DNA of 64,000 nt from NCBI RefSeq assembly GCF_900172265.1, contig NZ_FWFK01000003.1, positions 554,762 through 618,761 of the forward strand. Reading direction: 5' to 3'. The position numbers and the translations under genes were made by a program. Source of the stretch: Roseivivax jejudonensis (GTDB lineage Bacteria > Pseudomonadota > Alphaproteobacteria > Rhodobacterales > Rhodobacteraceae). The notes under the pieces are model-generated. The model made no database searches. It had not been told where the DNA came from and worked only from the letters and a program-made list of their open reading frames with translations. This document shows positions 38,204-48,083 of this stretch, in pieces. Numbering within the stretch: the stretch's first letter is position 1; each line of letters begins with the position of its first letter.

Positions 38204-40615
38204 TCAGTGGGCGACTGCACCCGGCTCCTTGCCGTCGTCGGTACGCTGCATCGCGTCGACAGCCGCCTCCTCGGCATCCTCGTCCCAATCCACGGCCTCC
38301 GGCTTGCGGATCAGCGCGTGTTCCAGAACCTCGGACACGTGTCCGACCGGGATGATGTCCAGCCCGTCCTTCACGTTGTCAGGCAGCTCGGCCAGATCCT
38401 TTTCGTTCTCCTTCGGGATGAGAACGGTCGTGATCCCGCCGCGCAGCGCCGCGAGCAGCTTTTCCTTCAGGCCGCCGATCGCGCTGGCGTTGCCGCGCAG
38501 CGTGACCTCGCCGGTCATCGCGATGTCCTTGCGGACCGGGATGCCGGTCAGCACCGACACGATGGCTGTCACCATGGCCAGACCGGCCGACGGCCCATCC
38601 TTGGGCGTGGCGCCGTCGGGCACGTGAACGTGGATGTCCCACTTCTCGAAGCGCGGCGGCTTGATACCCACCTGCGGGGCGATAGAGCGAACGTAGGAGG
38701 ATGCCGCGTCGATCGATTCCTTCATCACGTCGCCAAGCGTGCCGGTCGTCTTCATCCGGCCCTTGCCCGGCAGGCGCAGTGCCTCGATGTGCAAGAGGTC
38801 CCCGCCCGTCGAGGTGTAGGCGAGCCCGGTGACGACACCGACCTGGTTCTCGTCTTCGGCCAGCCCGTAGCGATGACGGCGCACCCCGAGATACTCCGAC
38901 AGATTGTCGGGGGTGATGGTAACCACGTCCGCCTGCTTCTTGACGATCTGCGTGACGGCCTTCCGCGCAAGCTTTGCCAGCTCCCGCTCGAGGTTCCGCA
39001 CGCCCGCTTCGCGGGTATAATAGCGGATCGTGTCGATCATCGCCTGATCCTCGACCACGAACTCGGTCTTCTTCAGACCGTGGTTCTTGATCTGCTTGGG
39101 CAGCAGGTGCCGCTTGGCGATCTCGGCCTTCTCGTCCTCGGTGTAGCCCGACAGCGGAATGATCTCCATCCGGTCCAGAAGCGGGCCCGGCATGTTGTAG
39201 GAGTTCGCCGTCGTCAGGAACATGACGTTCGACAGATCGTACTCGACCTCGAGGTAGTGATCCACAAAGGTCGCGTTCTGCTCGGGGTCGAGCACCTCGA
39301 GCATCGCGCTGGCCGGGTCGCCGCGGAAGTCCTGACCCATCTTGTCGATCTCGTCGAGCAGGATGAGCGGGTTCGTCGTCTTGGCCTTCTTCAGCGCCTG
39401 GATGATCTTGCCCGGCATCGAGCCGATATAGGTCCGGCGGTGGCCGCGGATCTCGGACTCGTCACGCACGCCACCCAGCGAAATGCGGATGAACTCGCGC
39501 CCAGTCGCTTTCGCAACCGACTGCCCGAGCGACGTCTTGCCCACGCCCGGCGGGCCGACGAGGCACATGATGGGCCCCTTCAGCTTTTTCGAGCGCTGCT
39601 GCACGGCCAGATACTCGACGATCCGTTCCTTCACCTTCTCGAGGCTGTAGTGGTCGTCATCGAGGATCTTCTCGGCCCGGCCGAGATCCTTCTTCACGCG
39701 GGATTTCGTCCCCCACGGGATCGACAGCATCCAGTCGAGGTAGTTGCGCACGACGGTCGCCTCGGCGGACATCGGGCTCATGTTCTTGAGCTTCTTGATC
39801 TCCGCTTCGGCCTTCTCGCGCGCCTCGTTCGACAGCTTGGTCTCGGACACGCGCTTCTCGAGTTCCTGGACCTCGTTCTGGCCGTCCTCGCCGTCGCCGA
39901 GTTCCTTCTGAATGGCCTTCATCTGCTCATTCAGGTAATACTCGCGTTGCGTGCGCTCCATCTGCGACTTCACGCGGGTCTTGATCTTCTTTTCGACCTG
40001 CAGGACAGACATCTCGCCCTGCATCAGGCCGTAGACCTTTTCCAGCCGGTCGGACACGGCAAGCGTCTCCAGAAGCTCCTGCTTCTGGTTGACCTCGATA
40101 CCGAGGTGACCGGCCACGAGGTCGGCGAGCTTCGCCGGTTCCGTCGTGTCGTTGACGGCGGTCAGGGCCTCCTCGGGAATGTTCTTCTTGATCTTCGCGT
40201 AGCGTCCGAACTCGTCGGCGACCGAGCGGACCAGCGCGTTGATCGCGGTCGCGTCGCCCGGCATTTCCTGCATGTTCTCGGCCCGCGCCTCGAAGAACGA
40301 GTCGTTCTCGAGATACTCGGTGATCTTCACGCGGCCCTGCCCCTCGACCAGCACCTTCACGGTGCCGTCGGGCAGCTTGAGCAATTGCAGGACGTTGGCC
40401 AGCACGCCGGCGGTATAGATACGATCCGACGTGGGGTCGTCCTCGGCCGGGTCGATCTGACTGGCCAGCAGGATCTGCTTGTCGTCCTGCATGACCTCCT
40501 CCAGTGCGCGCACGGATTTGTCGCGGCCGACGAACAGCGGCACGATCATGTGCGGGAACACCACGATGTCCCTCAGCGGCAGCACCGGATAGGAGGAGTT
40601 GAGAGGCTGTTCCAT
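38204..40615 (-). CDS. lon: ATP-dependent protease Lon
   Basis: An 803-residue cytoplasmic AAA+ serine protease degrading misfolded and regulatory proteins. The N-terminal substrate domain begins [21 protein letters not shown]; Walker A is GPPGVGKTS, Walker [10 protein letters not shown], and the Ser-Lys dyad is S676 in [11 protein letters not shown] and K719 in [14 protein letters not shown]. Length is typical. On the minus strand, CTTGAAAA followed by CCACAAG lies about 85 bases upstream and could be a heat-shock sigma32 promoter. Confidence 0.97.
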   Translation of the reverse strand: MEQPLNSSYPVLPLRDIVVFPHMIVPLFVGRDKSVRALEEVMQDDKQILLASQIDPAEDDPTSDRIYTAGVLANVLQLLKLPDGTVKVLVEGQGRVKITEYLENDSFFEARAENMQEMPGDATAINALVRSVADEFGRYAKIKKNIPEEALTAVNDTTEPAKLADLVAGHLGIEVNQKQELLETLAVSDRLEKVYGLMQGEMSVLQVEKKIKTRVKSQMERTQREYYLNEQMKAIQKELGDGEDGQNEVQELEKRVSETKLSNEAREKAEAEIKKLKNMSPMSAEATVVRNYLDWMLSIPWGTKSRVKKDLGRAEKILDDDHYSLEKVKERIVEYLAVQQRSKKLKGPIMCLVGPPGVGKTSLGQSVAKATGREFIRISLGGVRDESEIRGHRRTYIGSMPGKIIQALKKAKTTNPLILLDEIDKMGQDFRGDPASAMLEVLDPEQNATFVDHYLEVEYDLSNVMFLTTANSYNMPGPLLDRMEIIPLSGYTEDEKAEIAKRHLLPKQIKNHGLKKTEFVVEDQAMIDTIRYYTREAGVRNLERELAKLARKAVTQIVKKQADVVTITPDNLSEYLGVRRHRYGLAEDENQVGVVTGLAYTSTGGDLLHIEALRLPGKGRMKTTGTLGDVMKESIDAASSYVRSIAPQVGIKPPRFEKWDIHVHVPDGATPKDGPSAGLAMVTAIVSVLTGIPVRKDIAMTGEVTLRGNASAIGGLKEKLLAALRGGITTVLIPKENEKDLAELPDNVKDGLDIIPVGHVSEVLEHALIRKPEAVDWDEDAEEAAVDAMQRTDDGKEPGAVAH

Positions 40616-40690
40616 GAGACTTCCTTCTGCTCGGCAAGACGGCCCGGCCCCGACAAACGGCAGCGCTGGTCGCCTCCTCTTCAGACCTAG

Positions 40691-40720
40691 GACTTGTGGC
40701 TGAGGCTAGCGCTTTTCAAG
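40691..40720 (-). promoter_or_regulatory. Possible sigma32-like promoter of lon
   Basis: The minus strand reads CTTGAAAA (40720-40713) and, 13 bases later, CCACAAGTC (40699-40691). The -35 part fits the heat-shock consensus well; the -10 part only partly fits the CCCCAT type. Position upstream of lon makes it plausible. Confidence 0.35.
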
Positions 40721-40835
40721 CGCGGCGCGCCAGCGCGTTCTTGCCCCGTCATCCCGGATTTCGCGGGTTATCCACACAAAAGGCGGCGGTCGCTTCGCCG
40801 CGATACCCAATATGTAGGCATTCGATCGCGCTCTG

Positions 40836-41276
40836 TCACGCAACCGTCAGTTCGGAGGGCGGCTCTTCGGTGAGCGTCGAGACGACCAGGAGCTCGCTGA
40901 CCGGCGCATCGGGCGTCGCGCGCACGCCGGTCACGGTCACGTTCCAGCATGCTGGCGTGCCGCGCGCCGTGGGGCATTCCGCCACGAAGGACACGTCGCG
41001 ACCCGACGCCGCGAGCTCCACTGCGTCGCGCAGGCGCGGTCGGGCCTCCTCTGGCCAGAGCGTCCACCAAAGGCGGCCGAAGATCGGACCGGGATCCGCG
41101 ATCTCCATCGCACAGCGACCGTTGCGTGACATGTAGTGCAGCGACCCATCGAGGCCCACGAGCTTGATGCAGTCGCGCGACAGCGCCATCAGGATCGCCG
41201 TGCGCGGATCGATATCGATTCCGTGCGCGCGGGCATCCTCGATGTCGCCATGTGCGATCCGCGTCAGTTCCAGCAT
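40836..41276 (-). CDS. Stand-alone PAS domain protein
   Basis: A 146-residue soluble protein made of one PAS domain (about 32-138): CIKLVGLDGSLHYMSRNG, FGRLWWTLWPEEARPRLRDAV and WNVTVTGVRATPDAPVSELLVVS follow the PAS beta-alpha-beta pattern. Four tryptophans or aromatic residues cluster in the cavity region. It has no output domain, so it must act through a partner or be a remnant. GGAAGGG precedes its ATG. It lies between the alkene reductase and lon on the same strand, with no adjacent kinase. Confidence 0.75.
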   Translation of the reverse strand: MLELTRIAHGDIEDARAHGIDIDPRTAILMALSRDCIKLVGLDGSLHYMSRNGRCAMEIADPGPIFGRLWWTLWPEEARPRLRDAVELAASGRDVSFVAECPTARGTPACWNVTVTGVRATPDAPVSELLVVSTLTEEPPSELTVA

Positions 41277-41421
41277 CAGTCGGCCCTTCCCGCTCTTCGC
41301 TTCGGGCCCGGTCTAGCAACCTTTCGGCCGTCTGGAAAAGCCTCGACACCGCGACAGTCACGCGCATGCTGCGCAGCCGGGGCGCCGCACTCCGGCGCCC
41401 CGGCCACGATGCGCTCCGCGA

Positions 41422-42540
41422 TCACTCCGCCGCGGTCTGGGCGGCCGCCGCGCTCTGTTCGAGGAACGGATAGTCGGTGTAGCCTTCGCGCCCACCACCG
41501 TAGAAGGTGTCCTTGTCCGCGCCGTTCAGCGCCGTGTTGCGGGCCAACCGCTTCGGCAGGTCCGGATTGGCGATGAACGGCACGCCGAAGGCGACGAGGT
41601 CGGCATCGCCGCGTTCGACACGGTCGATCGCCATGTCCCGGTCGTACCCGTTATTGGCCATCCATGTCGTGCCGAGGCGATCCTTCAGCGCGCGCAGGTC
41701 TGCACCCTCGGGCAGGTCGCGCGGCCCGCCGGTCTGACCCTCGATCATATGCACGTAGGCCAGGCCGCGATCCTTGAGGATCTCGACGAGGTGGTCGGCC
41801 AAGGCCGCGGGATCGCTGTCGGTCGCGTCGTTCGCAGACGAGAACGGCGACAGCCGCACGCCGGTGCGCCCGGCGCCCCAGACGCCCTCGACGGCATCGA
41901 GCACCTCGAGCAGAAGGCGCGAGCGGTTCTCGAAGGATCCGCCGTACGCGTCGTCGCGCTTGTTCGGGCCGTCTTTCAGAAACTGGTCGATCAGGTAGCC
42001 GTTCGCGGCATGCACCTCGACCCCGTCGAAGCCCGCGGCCTTCGCGTTCTCGGCCGCGGTCCGGTATTCCTCGATCAGGCGCGGGATTTCGTCGAGCCGG
42101 AGCGCGCGCGGCTCGGAGACATCCACCATCTTCTCGCCGTCGAAGGTCGGCGCGTTCGCGCGGACCACGGACGGTGCCACCGGCGGCTGGCCGTCGGGCT
42201 GCAGCGAAGTGTGCGAGATTCGGCCCACATGCCAGAGCTGCATCACGATCTTGCCGCCGGCGGCGTGCACGGCGTCGACCACCTCCGTCCAGGCGGCGAC
42301 CTGTGTCGCCGAATGGATGCCCGGCGTCCAGGCGTAGCCTTTGCCCTCGGGGGTGATCTGTGTCGCCTCAGTGACGATCAGCCCGGCGCCAGCGCGCTGG
42401 GTATAGTATTCGACATGCATGTCCATCGGCGCGTCGTCGTCGTTCATCGCACGGTTGCGCGTGAGCGGCGCCATGACGATGCGGTTCTTCAACTCGATGT
42501 CCCCGGCACGCGTCGGGGTGAAAAGCTTTGCCTCGGTCAT
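41422..42540 (-). CDS. Alkene reductase, Old Yellow Enzyme family (NemA-like)
   Basis: A 372-residue FMN flavoprotein reducing activated C=C bonds or nitro compounds with NAD(P)H. The start LFTPTRAGDIELKNRIVMAPLTRNRA is the OYE FMN site; QLWHVGRISHTSLQPDG, EVHAANGYLIDQFLKDGPNKR with the His/Asn pair for substrate carbonyls, and GGSFENRSRLLLEVLDAV are family motifs. It matches the NemA/MorB class rather than YqjM. Its physiological substrate is unknown; defence against electrophiles is usual. Confidence 0.92.
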   Translation of the reverse strand: MTEAKLFTPTRAGDIELKNRIVMAPLTRNRAMNDDDAPMDMHVEYYTQRAGAGLIVTEATQITPEGKGYAWTPGIHSATQVAAWTEVVDAVHAAGGKIVMQLWHVGRISHTSLQPDGQPPVAPSVVRANAPTFDGEKMVDVSEPRALRLDEIPRLIEEYRTAAENAKAAGFDGVEVHAANGYLIDQFLKDGPNKRDDAYGGSFENRSRLLLEVLDAVEGVWGAGRTGVRLSPFSSANDATDSDPAALADHLVEILKDRGLAYVHMIEGQTGGPRDLPEGADLRALKDRLGTTWMANNGYDRDMAIDRVERGDADLVAFGVPFIANPDLPKRLARNTALNGADKDTFYGGGREGYTDYPFLEQSAAAAQTAAE

Positions 42541-42987
42541 CGCGGCGTCCTTTCGTTTCAGTGCGCCCGCGGATGCGCGGGCACCGACGCGCAAGAGCTA
42601 GGAAACCGCGGGCGCGCTGCCACCCCCGCCGACCGGGTGGCGGCCATGCGCCCTCGCGCAGGAACCGTGCGCCTTCGCGCGGATCCCCGACCGCGCGCGC
42701 ATCCGGGCAGTCCTCCGGCCCTTCGCGCCCCGCCGCGGGCAGCCATCGGCGGGCCGACGTCGCGCCGGATCGGACGACGCGCGGGCGGCGCCTGCGTGCC
42801 GCGCCGCTTGCCGCGCGTTGCAAAAGGGTCATTTTACTTTCACACGGTGCGCGCCTAGGACGCGGCGTCAATCTCGGCCGCCGCGCCCGCAAGACCGCGG
42901 CGGCGGCGCACCATTTCGCCGCGACCGATGCGGCGGGCACGACAGCCGCACGCGCGGCAGAACAACCGGACGGGACGGAGGACATCC
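42541..42987. other. 447-base intergenic region between alkene reductase and sqdB
   Basis: This gap between two divergent genes holds no convincing gene. An AT-richer patch near 42815-42848 (GCAAAAGGGTCATTTTAC) stands out from very GC-rich surroundings and probably carries promoter elements. I could not fix -35/-10 boxes. Confidence 0.45.
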
Positions 42988-44205
42988 ATGCGCATCGCCA
43001 TTCTCGGAGGGGACGGCTTCTGCGGCTGGCCCACCTCGCTGCAACTCTCGGCAGCCGGCCACGAGGTCCATATCCTCGACAACCTGTCCCGTCGCTGGAT
43101 CGACACCGAGCTCGGGGTCCAGTCGCTCACGCCGATGGATTCGATCCAGGAACGCTGCCGCATCTGGAAAGAGGTTTCCGGCGAAAGCCTGCATTTCCAC
43201 CTGCTCGACCTCGCCAAGGAATACGAGCGGCTCAAGGCGTGGCTGGTCGAATATCGCCCCGACGCCATCGTGCACTTCGCCGAACAGCGCGCGGCGCCCT
43301 ACTCGATGAAGAGTGACCGCCACAAGGTCTACACGGTCACCAACAACACGAACGCCACCCACAACCTGCTGGCAGCGATGGTGGAGTCGGGCATCGACGC
43401 GCACCTCGTCCACCTCGGCACGATGGGCGTCTACGGGTATTCGAGCGTGGGCGCGCCGATCCCCGAGGGGTATCTCGACATCGAGATCGACACGCCGGAC
43501 GGCAAGAGAGCGCAGGAGATCCTCTACCCCACGCGTCCGGGCTCGGTCTATCACATGACCAAGTCGCTCGATCAGATCCTCTTCCAGTTCTACGCCCAGA
43601 ACGACGGCCTTCGGATCACCGACCTGCACCAGGGCATCGTCTGGGGCACCCATACGGACCAGACGCGGCGGCACGAACAGCTCATCAACCGCTTCGACTA
43701 CGACGGCGACTACGGCACCGTGCTCAACCGCTTCCTGATCCAGGCGGCGATCGACCATCCGCTGACCGTGCACGGCACCGGCGGACAGACCCGAGCCTTC
43801 ATCCACATCCGCGACAGCGTGCGCTGCATCGAACTCGCTCTGGACGACGCGCCCGAGGCCGGCGACCGGGTGAAGATCTTCAACCAGATGACCGAAACGC
43901 ACCGCGTGCGCGACCTTGCGGAGCTGGTGGCCAAGCTGACCGGCGCGAAGGTCGCCTACCTGCCGAACCCGCGCAAGGAAGCGCCCGAGAACGACCTGAT
44001 CGTGAAGAACGACCAGTTCCTCGCGCTCGGCCTCGATCCGACGACGCTGGCCGAGGGGCTCCTGTCCGAGGTCGTGGACGTCGCGAAAAAGTTCGCCCAC
44101 CGTATCGACCGCTCCCGCGTTCCCGCGGTGTCGGCCTGGACGAAGGATCTCGGCTCCCGCGTGGAACGCGACCCCGAGGGCAAGGCGCTCAAGTCCGTCT
44201 CGTGA
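42988..44205 (+). CDS. sqdB: UDP-sulfoquinovose synthase
   Basis: A 405-residue short-chain dehydrogenase-type enzyme that makes UDP-sulfoquinovose from UDP-glucose and sulfite, the head-group donor of the sulfolipid SQDG. The NAD motif GGDGFCGWPTSL starts at residue 8; VHFAEQRAAPYSMKSD, TMGVYGYSSVGAPIPEGY and YPTRPGSVYHMTKSLDQILF (with the YxxxK pair) are diagnostic for SqdB. GGAGG precedes the ATG at 42988. It is followed by sqdD and sqdC with four-base overlaps, the Rhodobacter sulfolipid operon order. sqdA is not in this window. Confidence 0.96.
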   Translation: MRIAILGGDGFCGWPTSLQLSAAGHEVHILDNLSRRWIDTELGVQSLTPMDSIQERCRIWKEVSGESLHFHLLDLAKEYERLKAWLVEYRPDAIVHFAEQRAAPYSMKSDRHKVYTVTNNTNATHNLLAAMVESGIDAHLVHLGTMGVYGYSSVGAPIPEGYLDIEIDTPDGKRAQEILYPTRPGSVYHMTKSLDQILFQFYAQNDGLRITDLHQGIVWGTHTDQTRRHEQLINRFDYDGDYGTVLNRFLIQAAIDHPLTVHGTGGQTRAFIHIRDSVRCIELALDDAPEAGDRVKIFNQMTETHRVRDLAELVAKLTGAKVAYLPNPRKEAPENDLIVKNDQFLALGLDPTTLAEGLLSEVVDVAKKFAHRIDRSRVPAVSAWTKDLGSRVERDPEGKALKSVS

Positions 44206-45032
44206 GCGCGCTCCGCCCCGAGCGGGAGGCCCGGTCGTCCCGGGCCTTCGTCACCCTCGTCACGAACGCCGACTTCGCCCGCGGCGCCGCGGCGCTGCTG
44301 CACTCGCTGTCGCTGACCGGCACCGACGCGGATCGCGTGGTCCTGCACACCGCGGCGGTCCCGGGGGACGCGCGCGCCACTCTCCGCGAGCGCGGCGCAC
44401 GGCTCGTCGAGACCGATCTCCTGCCGACGAGCGCCGCGTTCAACGCCGCTCACGCGAAGGACCGGATTCACGGCAACAATCCCTTCACCAAAGGCGAGAA
44501 GCCGCCCTTCCATACGCCTCTCGACAATTTCGCCAAGCTGCGGCTGTGGCAGCTCGACTACGAGCGCGTCGTCTTCCTCGACGCCGACACGCTGGTGCTG
44601 CGCCCGATCGACCGGCTGTTCGACTACCCCGAGTTCTGCGCGGCGCCCAACGTCTACGAAAGCCTCGGCGACTTCCACCGGATGAACTCCGGCGTCTTCA
44701 CGGCCCGGCCCGACCCGACGACCTTCGCACGCATGCTCGCCCGGCTCGACGCGCCGGGCGCCTACTGGAAACGAACCGACCAGACCTTCCTGCAGGATTT
44801 CTTTCCCGACTGGCACGGCCTGCCGGTCTTCGACAACGTGCTGCAATATGTCTGGTTCACCCTGCCCGCCCTGTGGGACTGGCAGGCGATCCGCGTGCTG
44901 CATTTCCAGTACGAGAAACCGTGGACGGCGCACGCGAAGGCGGATCGTCTCGCGCCGCTGATCGCGCTCTGGCACGCCTACGCGGCCGGCGAGACGCCCG
45001 ACCTCGCAGCCTTGCCCGCCCCGCCGGCATGA
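44202..45032 (+). CDS. sqdD: Sulfolipid glycosyltransferase SqdD (GT8, glycogenin-like)
   Basis: A 276-residue GT8-type glycosyltransferase. FVTLVTNADFARGAAALLHSL begins the fold, RVVFLDADTLVLRPIDRLF contains the DxD metal site, and FHRMNSGVFTARP plus LHFQYEKPW (HxxxxKPW) close it. By position and type it is SqdD, proposed in Rhodobacter sphaeroides to move sulfoquinovose from UDP to an acceptor. The GTG start overlaps the sqdB stop (GTGA), and its own stop overlaps the sqdC start. Confidence 0.88.
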   Translation: MSALRPEREARSSRAFVTLVTNADFARGAAALLHSLSLTGTDADRVVLHTAAVPGDARATLRERGARLVETDLLPTSAAFNAAHAKDRIHGNNPFTKGEKPPFHTPLDNFAKLRLWQLDYERVVFLDADTLVLRPIDRLFDYPEFCAAPNVYESLGDFHRMNSGVFTARPDPTTFARMLARLDAPGAYWKRTDQTFLQDFFPDWHGLPVFDNVLQYVWFTLPALWDWQAIRVLHFQYEKPWTAHAKADRLAPLIALWHAYAAGETPDLAALPAPPA

Positions 45033-45907
45033 GGATCGCCGTCACCGGCGCCACCGGCTATGTCGGCCGCTTCGTCGTCGCCCGCGCGCGGCGCGACGGC
45101 CACCATGTCACCGCCCTGACGCGCCGTGACCCGGGCGTCGGGCTCGCGCACATGCCCTACGATCTTGCCGCGCCACCGCCCGATCTCGCCGGCATCGACC
45201 TGCTGGTCCACCTCGCCCTCTCCCACCGTCCCGGCCGCTACCGTGGCGGAGAAGGCGACGATCCCGACGGCTTCATCGCGGCCAATCTCGACGGCACCCG
45301 CAGGCTCTTCGACGCCGCGGCGACGGCAGGTGTGCCGCGGGTGGCGTTCCTGTCCTCGCGCGCGGTCTTCGACGCGCTGCCGCCGGGCACGTCGCTGCCC
45401 GAGGGCACGCCGCCCGCGCCCGCCTCGCTCTACGGCCGGACCAAGGCGGCTGCGGAGACCCATCTCGCCGACCTGTCCTGCGCCGGATGGGCCCTGCGCG
45501 CGACCGGGATTTTCGGCCGCTCCCCTGCGGCCCCGCCCCGGGCCGCTCCGCCCGACTGGCGGAAATGGCAGGCCGAACTGCGCGCCGCCTTCGCCGGAGA
45601 GACTCTCGCGCCGCGGCGCGGCACCGAGGTTCACGGCGCCGATCTCGCCGATGCCCTCTTCCGTCTGGTCGCCCAGGACGCGGCGCCGGGGCCGGTTCAT
45701 GTCTCCGACATCCTGCTCGACCGCCGCGAACTGATCGCCTGCGCCGCACGCGCGGCCGGACGCGCCCTCCCCCTGCCGCCGCCATCCGACACGCCGATCA
45801 GCGCGCTCGGCTGCGCCACGCTCGCAGGGCTCGGCTGGACGCCCGACGGACGGGCCCGGCTCGACGCCGAGATGCCCGCGCTCCTCACCGATTTCGGCCT
45901 CGCCTGA
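45029..45907 (+). CDS. sqdC: Sulfolipid biosynthesis NAD-dependent epimerase/reductase SqdC
   Basis: A 292-residue SDR-fold protein. MRIAVTGATGYVGRFVVARAR is the Rossmann motif; SSRAVFDALPPG and LYGRTKAAAETHL carry the Ser and YxxxK catalytic pattern. In R. sphaeroides sqdC mutants collect sulfoquinovosyl-dihydroxyacetone, so SqdC may act after SqdD as a reductase; this is literature knowledge applied by position. ATGA overlap couples it to sqdD. The last 24 codons belong to a duplicated block repeated 172 bases downstream. Confidence 0.85.
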   Translation: MRIAVTGATGYVGRFVVARARRDGHHVTALTRRDPGVGLAHMPYDLAAPPPDLAGIDLLVHLALSHRPGRYRGGEGDDPDGFIAANLDGTRRLFDAAATAGVPRVAFLSSRAVFDALPPGTSLPEGTPPAPASLYGRTKAAAETHLADLSCAGWALRATGIFGRSPAAPPRAAPPDWRKWQAELRAAFAGETLAPRRGTEVHGADLADALFRLVAQDAAPGPVHVSDILLDRRELIACAARAAGRALPLPPPSDTPISALGCATLAGLGWTPDGRARLDAEMPALLTDFGLA

Positions 45908-45983
45908 GGCGCTTCCGCCCGACCTTCTTCTTGGTCCAAATACTCCGGGGAGCGCGAGGGGCAGCGCCCCTCACACCGGCCCG
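45840..45983 (+). repeat. Direct repeat copy 1 (3' end of sqdC plus intergenic repeat)
   Basis: About 144 bases, nearly identical to 46012-46155. It covers the end of sqdC, its stop codon, the motif TTCTTGGTCCAAATACTCC, and a hairpin GAGGGGC-AGC-GCCCCTC (45956-45972). The first copy carries the live coding end. The TTGGTCCAAATACTCC plus hairpin portion resembles an intergenic element I recall from many Rhodobacterales genomes. Confidence 0.9.
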
Positions 45984-46011
45984 AACGCCCCGCGCTCAGT
46001 TCTCGGCCGGG

Positions 46012-46155
46012 CGCCCGACGGACGGGCCCGGCTCGACGCCGAGATGCCCGCGCTCCGCGCCGATTTCGGCCTCGCCTGAGGCGCTTCCGCCCTACCTTCT
46101 TCTTGGTCCAAATACTCCGGGGAGCGCGAGGGGCAGCGCCCCTCGCACCGGCCCG
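46012..46155 (+). repeat. Direct repeat copy 2 (non-coding duplicate of the sqdC end)
   Basis: Second copy, displaced by 172 bases, differing from the first at a few positions. It reads like the last 24 codons of sqdC (ending ADFGLA and TGA) but has no start, so it is a dead duplicate. Its hairpin lies at 46128-46144. Confidence 0.9.
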
Positions 46156-46178
46156 CGCGCGCACCAGCGCGGTCAGCC

Positions 46179-47015
46179 CTAGACCACCTCCTGGCGCTGC
46201 GTCCCGAGCCCCTCGACGCTCAGCTCCATCACGTCGCCCGGGCGCAAGAAGCGGTGCGGCGACATGCCCATGCCGACACCCTCGGGCGTGCCGGTGGCGA
46301 TGATGTCGCCGGGCACGAGGCGCATGAAACGGCTCATGTAGGCCACGATCTCGGCCACGCCGAAGATCATGTCGGCGGTGCTCGATCGCTGCGTAGCGGC
46401 GCCGTTCAGCGTAAGCGACAGCGCCAGGGCCTGCGGGTCGGCCACCTCGTCGGCGGTCACGAGCCACGGGCCGACCGGGCCGAAGCCCGGCGCGGACTTG
46501 CCCTTGATCCACTGGCCCTTGCGCTCGATCTGCCATTCCCGCTCGGAGACATCGTTGACCACGCAGTAGCCGGCGACGTGATCGAGCGCCGCGGCCTCGG
46601 ACACCTGCCAGCAGTCCTGGCCGATCACCACGCCCAGTTCGACCTCCCAGTCGGTCTTGGTCGATCCCGGCGGGATCGCCAGGGGATCGTCGGGCCCGGC
46701 CAGCGCGGAGGCCGCCTTGGAAAAGACGATCGGCTCCTCCGGCGGGGTGGCGCCGGTTTCGGCGGCGTGGCGCGCGTAGTTCAGACCGATACAGTAGAAG
46801 GTCGGCACCGAGGCGAGGCAGGCGCCGGTCCGGCCCGGCGCCTCCACGACCGGGAGGTCGGCGGGGTCGAGGGCGCGCAGCGCGTCGAGCGCCGGCAGCG
46901 CCACGGCGTCGCCGGCGAGGACCGGCACGTGCGCCGACAGGTCGCGCACCTGTCCGTCGGCCTCCAGCAGCCCCGTCTTTTCCTGCCCCGGCGGGCCATA
47001 TCGCAACAATTTCAT
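46179..47015 (-). CDS. Fumarylacetoacetate hydrolase family protein
   Basis: A 278-residue FAH-fold enzyme. FYCIGLNYARHAAETGATPP, IPPGSTKTDWEVELGVVIGQ with acidic metal ligands, GYCVVNDVSEREWQIE and GDIIATGTPEGVGMGM form the complete family pattern. Members cleave C-C bonds or decarboxylate acylpyruvates and related diketo acids, using a divalent metal; the substrate is not predictable. AGGGAG precedes the ATG at 47015. A 2-hydroxyacid dehydrogenase lies upstream on the same strand, so the two may act in one catabolic path. Confidence 0.92.
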   Translation of the reverse strand: MKLLRYGPPGQEKTGLLEADGQVRDLSAHVPVLAGDAVALPALDALRALDPADLPVVEAPGRTGACLASVPTFYCIGLNYARHAAETGATPPEEPIVFSKAASALAGPDDPLAIPPGSTKTDWEVELGVVIGQDCWQVSEAAALDHVAGYCVVNDVSEREWQIERKGQWIKGKSAPGFGPVGPWLVTADEVADPQALALSLTLNGAATQRSSTADMIFGVAEIVAYMSRFMRLVPGDIIATGTPEGVGMGMSPHRFLRPGDVMELSVEGLGTQRQEVV

Positions 47016-47144
47016 GCCGTCTCCCTTCCTGCACCAATCGTTCCGCCCCGCGGGCACATGTCGTGTCGGCCGGCGTGGCCCTGCGCGGTCGCGGCCTCCG
47101 GCGGGACCGGGGCGACAGCGCCTGCCCCCGCTCGGCCCGCGCCT

Positions 47145-48083
47145 TCAGATCACCGGCGTCGCCAGGTCCCGACCGTCGAGAAAGGCCGCCACGTTCTCGC
47201 GCTGGAGCGCCGCCATCGCCGCGCGCGTCTGGCGGGACCCGGACCCCTGATGCGGCTGGATCACCACCGAGGGCAGCGCGTAGAACCGCGGGTCGATGTC
47301 GGGCTCGCCGCGGAACACGTCGAGCCCCGCTCCGGCGATCCGCCCGGCCTCCAGCGCGTCGAGAAGCGCGTCTTCATCCACCAAGGATCCCCGCGCGATG
47401 TTGACGAGAACGCCGCGATCGCCCAGCGCGTGGATGACCTCGGCCGATACCATGCCTTCGGTCTCGGCCCCGCCGACCAGCGCGACGAAGAGCGTGTCGA
47501 CGGCCTCGGCGAGCGCGACCGGATCGGCGTGGTAGCGCCAGCCTGGCGTCTCCTTCTCGCTGCGGGAGTGGTAGTGGATCTCCATGCCGAAGCCCTCGAG
47601 CCGGCGGGCAATCGCCCGGCCGATCCGCCCCAGCCCGAGAATCCCGGCGGTGCCGCGGCTCGCCTGGGTGTTCAGGCGGTATTCGCCCTTCGCCTTCCAG
47701 TGACCCTCGCGGGCCCAGCGGCTCGCTTGCTCCATCTCGCGGCGCTGCATGAGCCACAACCCGATGGCGAGGTCGGCCACGTCGTCGGTCAGCACGTCGG
47801 GCGTGTTGGTCACGCGAACGCCCCGCGCCTGCGCCGCGTCAAGGTCGATCGCGTCGTAGCCGACGCCATAGTTGGCGATGAGTCCGAGCGACGGAAGAAG
47901 ATCCATCTCGGCCGGGCCGAAAGGGGCATGGCCCTTGTAGGCGACGGCGCGGATCGCTGCGCGCTCTGGCGCATCGACGCGCGCAAGGTCCGACAGCCGG
48001 TCGAGGTGCAGCGCGTCGAACGTCTCGGCGAGCGCGGCGCGCTCGTTCGGCTGGTAGCGTCCGATCGATGCGGTTTCGGTCAT
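47145..48083 (-). CDS. D-isomer-specific 2-hydroxyacid dehydrogenase (GhrB-like)
   Basis: A 312-residue NAD(P)-dependent dehydrogenase. The Rossmann motif [13 protein letters not shown] (about 150-162), catalytic Arg in [11 protein letters not shown], Glu in [13 protein letters not shown] and His in [12 protein letters not shown] are all present. The order is typical of hydroxypyruvate/glyoxylate or phenylpyruvate reductases. The 129-base gap to the FAH gene permits cotranscription. The substrate cannot be told from sequence. Confidence 0.92.
   Translation of the reverse strand: MTETASIGRYQPNERAALAETFDALHLDRLSDLARVDAPERAAIRAVAYKGHAPFGPAEMDLLPSLGLIANYGVGYDAIDLDAAQARGVRVTNTPDVLTDDVADLAIGLWLMQRREMEQASRWAREGHWKAKGEYRLNTQASRGTAGILGLGRIGRAIARRLEGFGMEIHYHSRSEKETPGWRYHADPVALAEAVDTLFVALVGGAETEGMVSAEVIHALGDRGVLVNIARGSLVDEDALLDALEAGRIAGAGLDVFRGEPDIDPRFYALPSVVIQPHQGSGSRQTRAAMAALQRENVAAFLDGRDLATPVI

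Noticed and set aside
38102..40690. An 862-codon plus-strand frame across lon
   Set aside because: It is antisense to lon, is Leu/His/Arg-rich without any family pattern, and crosses the lon terminator.
45956..46144. Short repeats after sqdC as a CRISPR array
   Set aside because: There are only two copies of a 144-base unit that includes coding sequence, with no regular spacers and no cas genes.
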